The notes beneath the pieces were generated by a model. That model was not told the origin of the DNA and searched no databases. It was given only the letters and a program-made list of their open reading frames with translations. The translations under genes were made by a program, and so were the position numbers. From contig CAVZMO010000024.1 in assembly GCA_963776195.1 (NCBI GenBank), positions 62,001 to 126,000 of the forward strand: a stretch of DNA of 64,000 nucleotides, in the 5' to 3' direction. The stretch comes from CAVZMO01 sp963776195. Lineage in GTDB: Bacteria > Nitrospirota > Thermodesulfovibrionia > Thermodesulfovibrionales > SM23-35. Positions 36,584 through 46,168 of the stretch are shown piece by piece. How positions within the stretch are numbered: the stretch's first letter is position 1; every line of letters starts with the position of its first letter.

Positions 36584-37225
36584 TCAAAAGGTATACGCGC
36601 CTATTTCTATATCTTTTTTATATTTATCTGCGACCAATTGCGCAGTTTCACTGTCATAATATTTTCTATATTTGCCACGTTTTGTGACATTTGTTTTAGG
36701 CACGCGTCTAATCTCTATTCCAAAATTAATGAGTACCGCCGGAAGAACAGTAGCCATTTCTTCCATCTTAATTATCTTATTAACAAGACAATCTTCACTG
36801 TCAAAGGCAAAATAGGTGATAGGATAGAAATACCGTCCCATATCCAATAGCCACGATTTAAATTCTGCCAGTCCACTTTCTGGATCATAATTCTCTTCCC
36901 AAAAATATCTATTATGCTTGTCAGGTTTCCCATAATGATACACTGACACAACTTTATCCCAGGGATTTCGTATAGTCGTAAACTTATAATAACTATTCCA
37001 GTCCCATCCCTTAAATTTAAAGAAATCCCGTACGACTGTGGCAGGAGAATGGGGACTAAGAAATGTGTGCTTGACATTTGCTGAGCAGATTGATAAAAAA
37101 CCCTCGTATTCGATGTGCTCGTCGATACACACGTCGCTCTTTGAGTCGAGTAATTTGCGTACTGTCTCGCTACCAGATCTTGGATTTGACAAAAATACGA
37201 ATTTCTTTCTATGACTTATTCTCAT
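36584..37225 (-). CDS. Sulfotransferase-family protein (compact)
   Basis: 213 residues. The PAPS 5'-phosphosulfate loop is seen in FLSNPRSGSETVRKLL (residues 10-25) and a 3'-phosphate-binding segment in TTIRNPWDKVVSVYHY. The size and motifs fit the Sulfotransfer_2 type acting on sugars. It should transfer sulfate from PAPS to a glycan hydroxyl. The gene follows directly on the methyltransferase gene (2-bp gap) in the operon. Confidence 0.8.
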   Translation of the reverse strand: MRISHRKKFVFLSNPRSGSETVRKLLDSKSDVCIDEHIEYEGFLSICSANVKHTFLSPHSPATVVRDFFKFKGWDWNSYYKFTTIRNPWDKVVSVYHYGKPDKHNRYFWEENYDPESGLAEFKSWLLDMGRYFYPITYFAFDSEDCLVNKIIKMEEMATVLPAVLINFGIEIRRVPKTNVTKRGKYRKYYDSETAQLVADKYKKDIEIGAYTF

Positions 37226-37227
37226 AT

Positions 37228-38019
37228 TTACTTTCCCACAAGAGCCTCGAAACCAAACATTTTCACCGCTTTTTCAGATATGCGGCCAGTTCGGTTCTGC
37301 TTTAAAAATTTTAAAAAATGCTTATGATACGAAATGCCAACAAGGATAAGTTTATTAAAACCAACGAAAACAGGTGCAACGCGATAGTTGTGCTTAAGAT
37401 AATAGCGGCAAACGCCCTCATGGACGCCTGGCCAGCTCATGTTGCTATAATCGTCAACGAATATTACACCCCCCTTGCTTAAAAGATCCTGACACAGGAG
37501 AAGGTCATTAACCGTATGTTCAGCAGTGTGACCTCCGTCTATACTTATAATTCGGAAAGTTCCATAGGTAGCCACTAAGTCATGGATGTCTTTTTGCGAA
37601 ATGCTCAGCGAATCAGCTATGATTACGTCCACTTGGTCCGGTCGATATGAAAATTGCTTCACATTATTCATAAATAGTTCCATAAAGTTGCGCTCTGCAG
37701 AAGCGCCTGACCCATCAATATTGAGCATCTGCTCGTCAAATATGTCAATCGCTACCGATCTTTCATTTTGTCGTTTTAATTGATCGAGGGCAAGGAAAAA
37801 ACGACCCCTGTAAACCCCTATTTCCAGTAAGTTGCCTGGAACTTTCCAGATTTCTTGAAACTCTGCAATATCCTTGAGCGTGTCGAAAATTCGATTGTCA
37901 AGCCATCCCTCAACCTTGTCAATAGTGTGAATGTAACTCTCCAAACGCGACAGGCAATCTGAAGCCCATTCAGAGGGCACATGTCCTTTTTCATCATTTG
38001 AATTGCTTTTCTTGTCCAT
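37228..38019 (-). CDS. SAM-dependent methyltransferase (Methyltransf_24-type)
   Basis: 263 residues with motif I NLLEIGVYRGRFFLAL, an acidic ribose-binding VAIDIFDEQ, IISIDGGHTAEHTVNDL and VIFVDDYSNMSWPGVHEG, typical of the class that methylates sugars in glycan clusters (TylF/CmcI-like relatives). Overlaps the upstream GT2 gene by 26 bp. The substrate is unknown; the sulfotransferase partner downstream suggests that one glycan gets both modifications. Confidence 0.85.
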   Translation of the reverse strand: MDKKSNSNDEKGHVPSEWASDCLSRLESYIHTIDKVEGWLDNRIFDTLKDIAEFQEIWKVPGNLLEIGVYRGRFFLALDQLKRQNERSVAIDIFDEQMLNIDGSGASAERNFMELFMNNVKQFSYRPDQVDVIIADSLSISQKDIHDLVATYGTFRIISIDGGHTAEHTVNDLLLCQDLLSKGGVIFVDDYSNMSWPGVHEGVCRYYLKHNYRVAPVFVGFNKLILVGISYHKHFLKFLKQNRTGRISEKAVKMFGFEALVGK

Positions 38020-38830
38020 TTAACTCCGTCTCTGTTTTTTTCAACAAAGCTTTTTGCCATTTCCGTTGTTGCTCATAACCCTTCACTCTGGCCTTCCTAA
38101 ACTGCTGGACATATTCATGAGTCATGAGGGGGAGATAATCGTTAATAAACCAAAAGTTCTCCTCTGTCCAGTAATTGGGATTACTCTGGTCGGCAGCAGT
38201 CTTCGTATTTTCTATACACCGATAAACACCCAGCAAGGCGTTAATCTTTATAAAGTCAAATTTTTTAACCGCTTCAAGCAGAAACCTTAGGTCCATCATA
38301 CACGTGAAGTTTTCATCAAAGGGAATAGCTTCCTGAACTTCACGCCTATAAGAGTAACCGACCGGATTGTAGGGGAACGCATTCATTTCCCAATGATGCA
38401 GCATTCCTTCCAGCGTAGTCCTGGGGACATTGATAAAATATTCATTATCCTTCTGGACAACAATATCACCGACCACAAACTTATACCCCTGGTCGAAATA
38501 GGGGATCACAGACGAAAACGCCCCGCACAGGAAATAATCGTCCGCATTCAGATACACGATGATATCTCCGGTAGCCATCCTAAAGCCCTTGTTCATGGCA
38601 TCCACCTGACCCCTGTCCTTCTCTGAAATCCAGATAAGGTGCGGATATTTTTTTAGAATAGCGAGGGTTTGGTCGGTGGAGCCTCCGTCAATCACGATAT
38701 GCTCGTAATTCATGTAGTCCTGATCAAGGACGCTGCAGATGGCCTTCTCAATAAAATGGCCTCTATTGAAAGAAGGGGTAATGACAGAAATCTTGAGACC
38801 CATCTTGAGACCCATATAGAAACTCCTCAT
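37994..38830 (-). CDS. Family 2 glycosyltransferase (paralog c)
   Basis: 278 residues with ISVITPSFNRGHFIEKAI, IVIDGGSTDQTLAILKKYP, WISEKDRGQVDAMNKGF and LNADDYFLC. It shares the N-terminal half with paralogs a and b, but its acceptor half is different. The gene ends inside the methyltransferase gene (26-bp overlap), which indicates tight co-expression. Confidence 0.9.
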   Translation of the reverse strand: MRSFYMGLKMGLKISVITPSFNRGHFIEKAICSVLDQDYMNYEHIVIDGGSTDQTLAILKKYPHLIWISEKDRGQVDAMNKGFRMATGDIIVYLNADDYFLCGAFSSVIPYFDQGYKFVVGDIVVQKDNEYFINVPRTTLEGMLHHWEMNAFPYNPVGYSYRREVQEAIPFDENFTCMMDLRFLLEAVKKFDFIKINALLGVYRCIENTKTAADQSNPNYWTEENFWFINDYLPLMTHEYVQQFRKARVKGYEQQRKWQKALLKKTETELNGQEKQFK

Positions 38831-38835
38831 CTATT

Positions 38836-40314
38836 CTATAAATTCCTGAATATCTCCGAGTCTTTAAAACTCTTGAGGAAATACTCGACAGTGAGTTTTT
38901 TCTTGATCTCGTGATTTTTAAGGTAGAGATGCGTCCGATGAACGAGGTCCAGATCGCACGCCTTGGCAACGGCTTCCTCGTAGCTCGTATAGTAAAACGG
39001 ATAATCCTTGCCCAGATACTCAACGACCGCCTCCAGTGGATTTACGAGCAGAGGAGCATTCCTGACAATACACTCGATAATCGAGTTGTTCGCACTGGAA
39101 TCGTACAGATCCGCAAAGACAATATTCTCTGATATAAGCTTGTCGTACTCTTCGTCCAGCAGGTAATCGATCGTCTCCGCCGTTTCATACATCGATTCAT
39201 TGAATTTTCCGTCTGCCTTTCTGATATCGCGCTCTGTCGCAAAAAGCTTCATTAAATAGTGGTCCTTGGTTACTCTCAAGAAAACCTTCTTGTAATCGGA
39301 TTTCGGCAATTCGAAAATAGCGTGAAGCTTTCTGAGCCACCAGCCGATCTGGACGATCTTCCTTTGGGAGTTCTTCTCGAACTTTTCCCATTGCCATTTG
39401 ATATCTGGCATTTCTGTCGGATGCAGAAGCGCGTTTATCGGCACATCGAGTTTTTTCTCCAGTGCCTTCTTGTGATATTCGGACAGAGTATAGAGGCCCT
39501 TGCAGTAAGGATAGCTTTTCTTCCAAGCATCGGTGACAAAAACAGCGTCGTTCGACTGCCCGGACTGGAACCAGTCGGGAACATTAGGGGGAACGTGAAT
39601 GAACCCAATCCATGGACGAAGCGTCGGCACAATCTGCCCCGTCCTCCACACGAATGTCCTTTCAATGAAGGTATCCAGGTAAATTCCATCTTCGTGGTCG
39701 ATGGGAGCCAGACTTGTGACGGCGTATCCCCAGCCGCTTCTGTGATTACCGAATACTACGATGAGTTGATCGCCAAGGTCTACAAAGCCCTTTCTATATG
39801 ATTGCCCTTTCTCATGTTTTACAGAGGAATGGGAAAGATCAAGCTTGAGATCAGCGATCTCGGACTTGCAGAGATTATGTTGCCGTGCAGTAAGTAACTT
39901 CTGGAGATTATTGATGGTCTTTGTCTTCTGCTTCAACTCTGTCTTCTGCCAGGATATAAGCTTTCGCTGTTCATCTATGGTCTTCTTAAGTGACACATTA
40001 TCTTCATTTAATGCCCGTAACTGCTCATCGACCACTTGGATCCCCATATAATAAGGCCGAGCCACAACCTCTGAATCCGCCGTATAGATATGTTTCTTCG
40101 GGTCAGGATCAACTTGATCGGCCTGCTTCCTTTTTTCTATCTCTGTAAGAAAGGCACTGTTTTGTGCAACTTCTTTGCCGAAGGCCACCAAAGCGCTCTC
40201 AAATGAGCACAGCTTTTCCTCGACAGACATCAGAATGTCAATCTGATCGGCAAGCCGGGTCTCAAGAGATGCTACTAACGACTCGTCATTCTTCTTTTTT
40301 TCAGTGACCGCCAT
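38836..40314 (-). CDS. Coiled-coil protein with a GT-B-like domain (putative glycosyltransferase)
   Basis: The 492-residue protein has an N-terminal coiled coil (about residues 1-150, two blocks of Leu/Lys/Glu heptads). From about 170 follows a domain with FGNHRSGWGYAV, LYTLSEYHKKALEKKL, ALLHPTEMPDI and KIVQIGWWLRK, the spacing expected of a GT-B enzyme although I cannot place it in a numbered family. The ATG at 40314 is clear. It ends 5 bp before the GT2 gene. A sugar-transfer role is inferred; coiled coils in such enzymes often organise complexes at the membrane. Confidence 0.65.
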   Translation of the reverse strand: MAVTEKKKNDESLVASLETRLADQIDILMSVEEKLCSFESALVAFGKEVAQNSAFLTEIEKRKQADQVDPDPKKHIYTADSEVVARPYYMGIQVVDEQLRALNEDNVSLKKTIDEQRKLISWQKTELKQKTKTINNLQKLLTARQHNLCKSEIADLKLDLSHSSVKHEKGQSYRKGFVDLGDQLIVVFGNHRSGWGYAVTSLAPIDHEDGIYLDTFIERTFVWRTGQIVPTLRPWIGFIHVPPNVPDWFQSGQSNDAVFVTDAWKKSYPYCKGLYTLSEYHKKALEKKLDVPINALLHPTEMPDIKWQWEKFEKNSQRKIVQIGWWLRKLHAIFELPKSDYKKVFLRVTKDHYLMKLFATERDIRKADGKFNESMYETAETIDYLLDEEYDKLISENIVFADLYDSSANNSIIECIVRNAPLLVNPLEAVVEYLGKDYPFYYTSYEEAVAKACDLDLVHRTHLYLKNHEIKKKLTVEYFLKSFKDSEIFRNL

Positions 40315-40325
40315 TTGCCCTTCAG

Positions 40326-40892
40326 TCAGTTTCCAGAAATCTCCAATTCACTGAATTCAGTCTGGGTCTGCCAAACTCCATAAGCCAAGTAATTGATTGA
40401 AGCCGGGACATCTGTTATTTTGGCTTTGAGCTCAACGCCGTCAACTTTCCACTTAACAATTTTTTCTTTAAGATTTATAGTTAATTCAAAATTAAAGACC
40501 TTATTCTGGTTGAAATTTTACTTTTTTTCCACCGTTTCCACAAAAGGCCCCGGTATTGACAACATTTTGCCACCGATGAGAATGCCACTTTTTGATAAGG
40601 AACGGGGATTTTCTCCAAAGGCTATATAGCCGTTTCTGGTGCCCGAAGGCACGCCAGCCTTCAGCTGGCCTTTCACTGTTACAATGCTCTTAAACGACGT
40701 ATCGGTCTTCTTGAGTGCCAAGGCCATTTTATCTGTCGTCGAAGAAGATAAAACAAATCCCATGCCGGCTTTTTCCAACATGCCAGCAGTCACATAATAA
40801 CCCATAACTAATGACACCTCGGCGGGTTATTCAGCCTTCTTGCAGCCTAAGAAAGAAAAAACAGCCAGACTTAAGAACGAAAACTTTTTCAT
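40326..40892 (-). pseudogene. Lipoprotein gene broken by a stop and a frameshift
   Basis: From ATG 40892 the frame gives a lipoprotein signal (MKKFSFLSLAVFSFLGC) and then a stop codon (after KKAE). In the same frame it continues as LVMGYYVTAGMLEKAG to a stop at 40518, and the adjacent frame continues with NKVFNFELTINLKEKIVKWKVDG to 40326. The joined product of about 185 residues resembles a concanavalin-type lectin strand pattern. One nonsense change and one shift (in an A-rich run near 40520) make it inactive unless the sequence is wrong. Confidence 0.7.
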
Positions 40893-40935
40893 TATCCCCT
40901 CCTCCTATTTATCCGCAAGCTGGTAACTTTAAACG

Positions 40936-42216
40936 TCACCATTTCTCCCGGAACAGATCCCCAAATGTGCGGAGCGGTTTCGTAATCTTCCAGCTCCATG
41001 AACGCAGCAAGTCGGCTATCCGTTCATCTCTCTGATTCAACTTGGTTTCGAGTCTTCTCCTCTCCGCGATTAGCTCGCCGCTCTTCTTTCTGAACATCTC
41101 TTCCTGCTCTTTTATCTGTCCATGAAGCTGACTAATCTTTTCCTCTACTTGACTCGATTGTTCCTGTAACTTCCTGACCCTTTCTTCTACTTGCACTGAC
41201 TGCTCCTGCAGCCGCTTAATCTGCTCGTCCCTCTCCTTAAGGTCTCTTAAACTCTCATGGAACAGGCCTTCCTTCTCATCCACAACCCTTTGCAATTCAT
41301 TAATCAGGGCATCTTTCTCCTTTATCCGTTCCTCCAATAACTTAATCTGCTCGTCCCTCTGCGCTGCAAGTTTATCCTTTTCCACAGTAAGCATGGTATT
41401 TTCCGTAATGAGCGCCTTCTTCTCCTCAACGAGCTTATGCTTTTCTGAATTGATCTTGTTATATTCTGCCTGGCTATCCTCAAATTTTTTGTATGTTCTA
41501 CTTGTCATCCTTCTCAAATGGTAACAAATCTGTGTACTTGCCCTGTCCTTTTTATCATATCCGAGTACATTCATCCAATCGCCATGAAACAATAGGAATA
41601 AATCTAAATCCTCACCTTTCATTTCATGATCTTTCTTTGAAGTTCCTTCTCTGAAGAATTTTGGATTAATTTTATGAAACTGCTCAAAATCATTATTCCA
41701 GTGCCCCGATGGCGTTAGTCCCAGAAAATCAGATAATCTCTTAATTTCTTTTTCAGAATCACTCAAAAGACTCTCATACTTTACTAGGATTGTATTTGGC
41801 CGCTCTAATGGATTCCATGCATCCAAGTGACTACCCCATGATCCAAAACGAACATATCCGGCAACTATATCAGCCAGAGGGTACTCCATGTTATTAAAAT
41901 CTTTCAAATAATGCAAGTAAGACGCAATCGATGCACGTCCGTCCCTGACAATGTAAACAGCCTTGGAATCATCTTCAGGATAATCATGGGTTTTTGTAAA
42001 GAACAGCAGATCTGATCGCTTCATCTTCTGATAGGTTTCCTCCTCCCACGGAGCTTCAAGCATCCCGTGGCCTACCAATTCTTTAGTCTTCTCATCGGCA
42101 CCGATATCAAACAGGTCATTGTATTTTGAATACGTCTCCCGTCCAAACACAGATTTCAACATCATTCTTAACAGCGTATTCCCGGAACGTGGATATGAAG
42201 CAAGCCATATTATCAT
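40936..42216 (-). CDS. Sulfotransferase with long C-terminal coiled coil and basic tail
   Basis: 426 residues. The N-terminal half (1-235) is a sulfotransferase: the PAPS loop WLASYPRSGNTLLRMML (residues 4-20) and the 3'-phosphate site AVYIVRDGRASIASYL (86-101). Residues about 243-403 form an unbroken Glu/Lys/Gln-rich coiled coil. The last ~22 residues (LLRSWSWKITKPLRTFGDLF) are aromatic and basic and look like an amphipathic membrane-binding helix. The gene lies between the FkbM/Wzt-3 genes and the lipoprotein remnant. The layout mirrors WbdD-type chain terminators (catalytic domain, coiled-coil ruler, membrane anchor), but with a sulfotransferase as catalyst. Confidence 0.85.
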   Translation of the reverse strand: MIIWLASYPRSGNTLLRMMLKSVFGRETYSKYNDLFDIGADEKTKELVGHGMLEAPWEEETYQKMKRSDLLFFTKTHDYPEDDSKAVYIVRDGRASIASYLHYLKDFNNMEYPLADIVAGYVRFGSWGSHLDAWNPLERPNTILVKYESLLSDSEKEIKRLSDFLGLTPSGHWNNDFEQFHKINPKFFREGTSKKDHEMKGEDLDLFLLFHGDWMNVLGYDKKDRASTQICYHLRRMTSRTYKKFEDSQAEYNKINSEKHKLVEEKKALITENTMLTVEKDKLAAQRDEQIKLLEERIKEKDALINELQRVVDEKEGLFHESLRDLKERDEQIKRLQEQSVQVEERVRKLQEQSSQVEEKISQLHGQIKEQEEMFRKKSGELIAERRRLETKLNQRDERIADLLRSWSWKITKPLRTFGDLFREKW

Positions 42217-42289
42217 TCTCTTTGTCTACCTCTTTTTTTCTGGGATAGCCTCGTTCAATTACTCACTTCTGCATAATACGTTCTGACGT

Positions 42290-43042
42290 TTAGATCTTTT
42301 GACAACATAAGATACCGTCAGGCTGAAGTTTAGTCTCATGATTTTCAAAGAGTATTGAATAGCCGCAGAGTCCAAGCAGGTTTATGCAATTATTATGTAC
42401 TGCATGGCTATGCGTACCTATTAACAAATACTTGATCATATTTTGCTTCAATGTATCCATTGAATGTTCCAGGACGATGTCTTCTCTCCCCTGAATATCC
42501 ATTTGTAATAAATCTATTCTTTGACCAACCTTTTTTATCATTTCATCCAAGGTAATAGTTTTGATTACTTCATTCCTCATCATGCCTATGAATTTTTTTA
42601 CCCTGTTCAATACTCCATTATCCATAGAAAAAGATTTTATTGAACTTCCATAATTATTTTTCATAAATCCAGCATACCCTTTTTTTATAAATAGTCCTTC
42701 TTTGTATATGGAGAAATCATTCATGGAGAACCCGTTAAGCTCTATATTTTCCCTAAAATATTTTCTATGCAACTTAAGAGGTTCAAATGCATATACCTCC
42801 AAACCGGGATACATCTTTTTTGCGAGAATCGCATAATAGCCGATAGCCGCGCCAACACTAACGAAAACAGCCCTTTTACCTATTCTGTGAATAAGACTCA
42901 CAAAAAGTTCTTCCTCTTCAGCTTCATGAACATTGTGGTCGGAATATCTCTTTTTTTGAACATCTATGAGATGTCTTTCATAAACCTTTACACCATTATC
43001 AAAGCTGTGAATTCTATCTTCCATAAAACCATGTTCAGTCAA
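42290..43042 (-). CDS. FkbM-family methyltransferase (b)
   Basis: About 250 residues with VFVSVGAAIGYYAI as motif I, VYAFEPLKLHRKYF, and RIDLLQMDIQGREDIVLEHS near the middle (the FkbM K/Q-D-I-E/Q-G site). The start may be the TTG at 43042, overlapping the Wzt-3 stop, or the ATG at 43024. It probably O-methylates a sugar, perhaps the terminal residue seen by the Wzt-3 C-terminal domain. Confidence 0.85.
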   Translation of the reverse strand: MTEHGFMEDRIHSFDNGVKVYERHLIDVQKKRYSDHNVHEAEEEELFVSLIHRIGKRAVFVSVGAAIGYYAILAKKMYPGLEVYAFEPLKLHRKYFRENIELNGFSMNDFSIYKEGLFIKKGYAGFMKNNYGSSIKSFSMDNGVLNRVKKFIGMMRNEVIKTITLDEMIKKVGQRIDLLQMDIQGREDIVLEHSMDTLKQNMIKYLLIGTHSHAVHNNCINLLGLCGYSILFENHETKLQPDGILCCQKI

Positions 43043-44574
43043 AAGCCGTCCTTTGCATATACTTCTATCTTCTCCCCTGTTTTACTATTTGACATTTCAA
43101 ATTTTTCAATTAAGTTTACAATTCCGCCATTATAATCTTTCCTTTCTAGCACTTTAAAAACGTAAATGTCTATTATTCTATTTAAAACCACTTGTTGTCC
43201 ATCCCTGAAACTGCTTATTCCATTATTAGTAAAATAAATTCCCGGCCGAAATGCGCACTTGAAAACATATTTTACATCCAATTCGTCACCCTTTTCCATC
43301 CTCTTAATGAAGTAACCTGATTTATAAACTAAAAGCGATTCTGTACTTGTAATTCTATACCCCTTGATATCTTTTACTTCAAATCCAACTGCAACATCTT
43401 CGATATCAATATTTGACTTTATTTTAAGGCAATACTGGTATGTCTCGTTCATGACTAAATGGTTTACCTGCCTGTCACCTTCATCCAATATCCGTACGTC
43501 AGAAATGTCAACATCATAATTTTTATATTTAATGGTACTTTTTGGCCTTAAATCCTGCAGATAAAAAGGTTTTTGCACTAAAATATTTCTTGCTTTTTCT
43601 TTTATATTCTCATCTTTTTTCTTTTCTTCCCTATCTTCTTCTATTGCATTTTTAATTTTGTCTTTCCGTTTAATTTTATCTTCCTGTGCCTTCTGAACGG
43701 CATTTTTTAATTCTTCGTCTTCATTCAGATCGATAATCTCTCTTCTACCCGTTCTGCATTTTCCCGTCTTGAGAACAGAAGTTTCTCGTAGTAGGAGGTC
43801 ACAAGTTTTGGAGGGCCTTCCAAAATCAGTTCTCCTTTATCCATCAGGATAGCTCTGGTGCACATCTGATTTATTGAATCTATCGAATGAGAAACATAAA
43901 AGATTGTCTTTCCTCTCTCCATTAACTTTTCCATCCTTGCATAGCACTTCCTTTTGAAAAGATCGTCTCCGACTGCCAGGATTTCGTCCAGTATAAGGAT
44001 TTCCGGGTGCGATTGCTGTTGAAACTGCAAATGCCAGCCTTGCAAGCATCCCGGAGGAATACGTCTTAATCGGCTGATAAACAAATTCGCCGATATCAGC
44101 AAATTCAATGATCCCGCCAAGCCTCTCATTCATCTCCTTTTTGCCGTATCCCTGAATAGAGCCGTAAAAATATACATTTTCGATCCCTGTGAAATCGGGG
44201 TTAAAGCCTCCTCCAAGTTCCAGTATTGCGGAGACCGTACCGTTCACCTGAACGCTCCCGGAAGTGGATTGCATTATATTCGAAACAATCTTCAATAGTG
44301 TTGATTTTCCGGAACCATTTTTCCCAACGACACCCAGGATTTCACCTTTTCTCACATCGAGATCAATTTCTCTTAATGCATAAAAATCCCTGTGATATTT
44401 CTTTCTGAAAGGATGTAATGCCTCTCTCAAGCGGTCCTTCGTATTGTTATATAATTTATACGCCATCGAGACATTTCTTAGTTGTACTGCTATTGCCGGA
44501 GTACCTGCAGAATCTATAGATTGGAAAGCAGATATTGCAGAGGAAGGATTATTGTTTAATATTGCTTTTTCCAT
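43039..44574 (-). pseudogene. ABC exporter ATPase Wzt, system 3, with two frameshifts
   Basis: Three frames join into one Wzt. 44574 to about 44012: ATPase with Walker A (GKNGSGKST), YSSGM. Then EILILDEILAVGDDLFKRK and YVSHSIDSINQMC to about 43730. Then a charged linker (NEDEELKNAVQKAQEDK) and the beta-rich C-terminal domain (VQKPFYLQDLRPKSTIKY to KDGF). The first shift is an extra C near 44015 (CACCCGG); the second is an extra AG in an AGAGAG run near 43740. The complete product would be about 510 residues with a glycan-binding domain. As read it is broken; both shifts lie in short repeats. Confidence 0.8.
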
Positions 44575-44665
44575 CAGATTGCCGATGCAAAATGCGGCCT
44601 TAAACGTTTGAAGACAATAGCTCCCAGAAGCAAAATGAAACCTGTAAAGCACCAGAAATAAAGGG

Positions 44666-45403
44666 TCAGGAAGGGTTTTTCCAGAAAGGAATATTGTAAA
44701 TTATACTATCCCGATAACCTTCCACGATGTAAAACATCGGATTTATTTTCAATATTGTCTGATACTCCGCGCTCAGTATGCGATAATCCCAGATAATAGG
44801 TGATAGCCAGAACCCGAACTGTACCAGGACCATGACAATTTTACTCACATCGCTTACAAAAACATTCAGGGCTGAAGTAAGCCAGCCCAATCCTAAAACT
44901 AAAAAACACATCGCAATCAGGTAGTAGAAAACCTGAAACAGATAGAAACCTGGGGAAATATGGTTTGCAGTTGCAATAATTACCACTATCGTGGTCAACA
45001 CAATATGTGGGAAAAGATCTGCAAAGATTTGTGCAACAGGCAAAATACTCAGAGGGAAATTGACCTTTTTGACCAGGAAAGAATACTTTTTTATGATATT
45101 GGTATTAGTTGAAAATGCACCTGCAAAATACTGCCAGCATACTATTCCGGTTGACAAAAAAACGATAAACGGTACATTGGCTATTTTACCCCTCCCTAAT
45201 CCGGCAGCAAACACAAACCATAATATGCCAATGAAAAACAGAGGTTCCAGTATCACCCATGCAGCTCCTGCATAAGAATTCGCATATTGAGACCTCAGGT
45301 CCCTTTTTACAAGTTCTCTTATGAGGTCTCTTTTCTCTATGATATTGCTGAAAAACCAGACGGTATCTTTAAATAATTGATTTATTTTATTTACTATTGT
45401 CAT
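44666..45403 (-). CDS. ABC-2 polysaccharide exporter permease (Wzm), system 3
   Basis: About 245 residues from the ATG at 45403; the longer frame to 45520 has an atypical leader. The Wzm pattern is clear: RELVKRDLRSQYANSYAGAAWVILEP and six membrane segments ending in NPMFYIVEGYRDS. It precedes the ATPase by about 90 bp. It is the first exporter gene after the regulator at 45563. Confidence 0.88.
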   Translation of the reverse strand: MTIVNKINQLFKDTVWFFSNIIEKRDLIRELVKRDLRSQYANSYAGAAWVILEPLFFIGILWFVFAAGLGRGKIANVPFIVFLSTGIVCWQYFAGAFSTNTNIIKKYSFLVKKVNFPLSILPVAQIFADLFPHIVLTTIVVIIATANHISPGFYLFQVFYYLIAMCFLVLGLGWLTSALNVFVSDVSKIVMVLVQFGFWLSPIIWDYRILSAEYQTILKINPMFYIVEGYRDSIIYNIPFWKNPS

Positions 45404-45562
45404 AGTCAATGTGCTTTCTCGATCCCACCTCACAGCAGGCGTTTCTGACAAACTTCCTGATGCTCGGTTCGGGGGTAAAGACTTCTGTCCCTGCTTGTCT
45501 GAGTTTCCGGAATACCGCATCCTCCATTCCGGGTCTTGTGCAGATTGTGCACCAATTTATAT

Positions 45563-46168
45563 TCATACTGAAAAGATGGATTCGATATCTCTCTTGTCTA
45601 TGTTATTTTTAATTAGTTCCTTCAGAATCTTTTCCTTCCTCACATATGAAGTAATCACCACTCTGTCGTAAGCGAGATGGGCAATATCCTGAAGGGAACC
45701 TATTTCCATGCCAAAGAATTTCTTCCCGGTCCTTTCTGAATCCACAATATCCGAAAGTTCAATGTCAGTTTCCTGAAGCGTGAGGTATGCTATCTCGGCA
45801 ACTTCGTCAGCACCCGCGAAGACCACTTTCCTTACCCCATTTGCCTGGAGTTTACTGAAGAGGTTTCTCAGATTGGCCCTGGCCTGACGGTAAATCCTTG
45901 TATAGTCCTGGAGGAGATGATAGGTAAGACGTGTCTTTTCAGAAAACCCTTTCGGTGTAAGATAATATGCATATCGCCTTGGAGGAATCGATTTAACGGT
46001 TATGTACCCTTTCCTGATGAGGTTCTTAATGTAGGAGTTCACAAGACCGAGGGCGATACCGAGTCCGCTGCTGAGATCCCGCTGCGTGACGGCGATATTA
46101 TCGGAAAGTGCATTGAGAATCTGCAAGGTTTTATGCTGCCCGGGACCCAATGGACGGTCATTGTTCAC
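45563..46168 (-). CDS. Winged-helix regulator with Rossmann-like sensor domain
   Basis: The 201-residue protein has an N-terminal MarR-like winged helix (about residues 8-75; LQILNALSDNIAVTQRDLSS, KGYITVKSIPPRRYAYYLT) and a C-terminal part with VRKVVFAGADEVAEIAYLTL, a nucleotide-binding Rossmann-like segment similar to CoA-binding or FlmB-type modules. It is the first gene of the long minus-strand glycan cluster and so is probably its regulator. GTG at 46168 is the only good start. A promoter and a 15-bp inverted repeat overlap its 5' end. Confidence 0.8.
   Translation of the reverse strand: MNNDRPLGPGQHKTLQILNALSDNIAVTQRDLSSGLGIALGLVNSYIKNLIRKGYITVKSIPPRRYAYYLTPKGFSEKTRLTYHLLQDYTRIYRQARANLRNLFSKLQANGVRKVVFAGADEVAEIAYLTLQETDIELSDIVDSERTGKKFFGMEIGSLQDIAHLAYDRVVITSYVRKEKILKELIKNNIDKRDIESIFSV

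Noticed and set aside
45411..45671. Small plus-strand frames near the cluster regulator
   Set aside because: They overlap the permease leader and the regulator gene on the opposite strand and show no ribosome-binding sites or domains.
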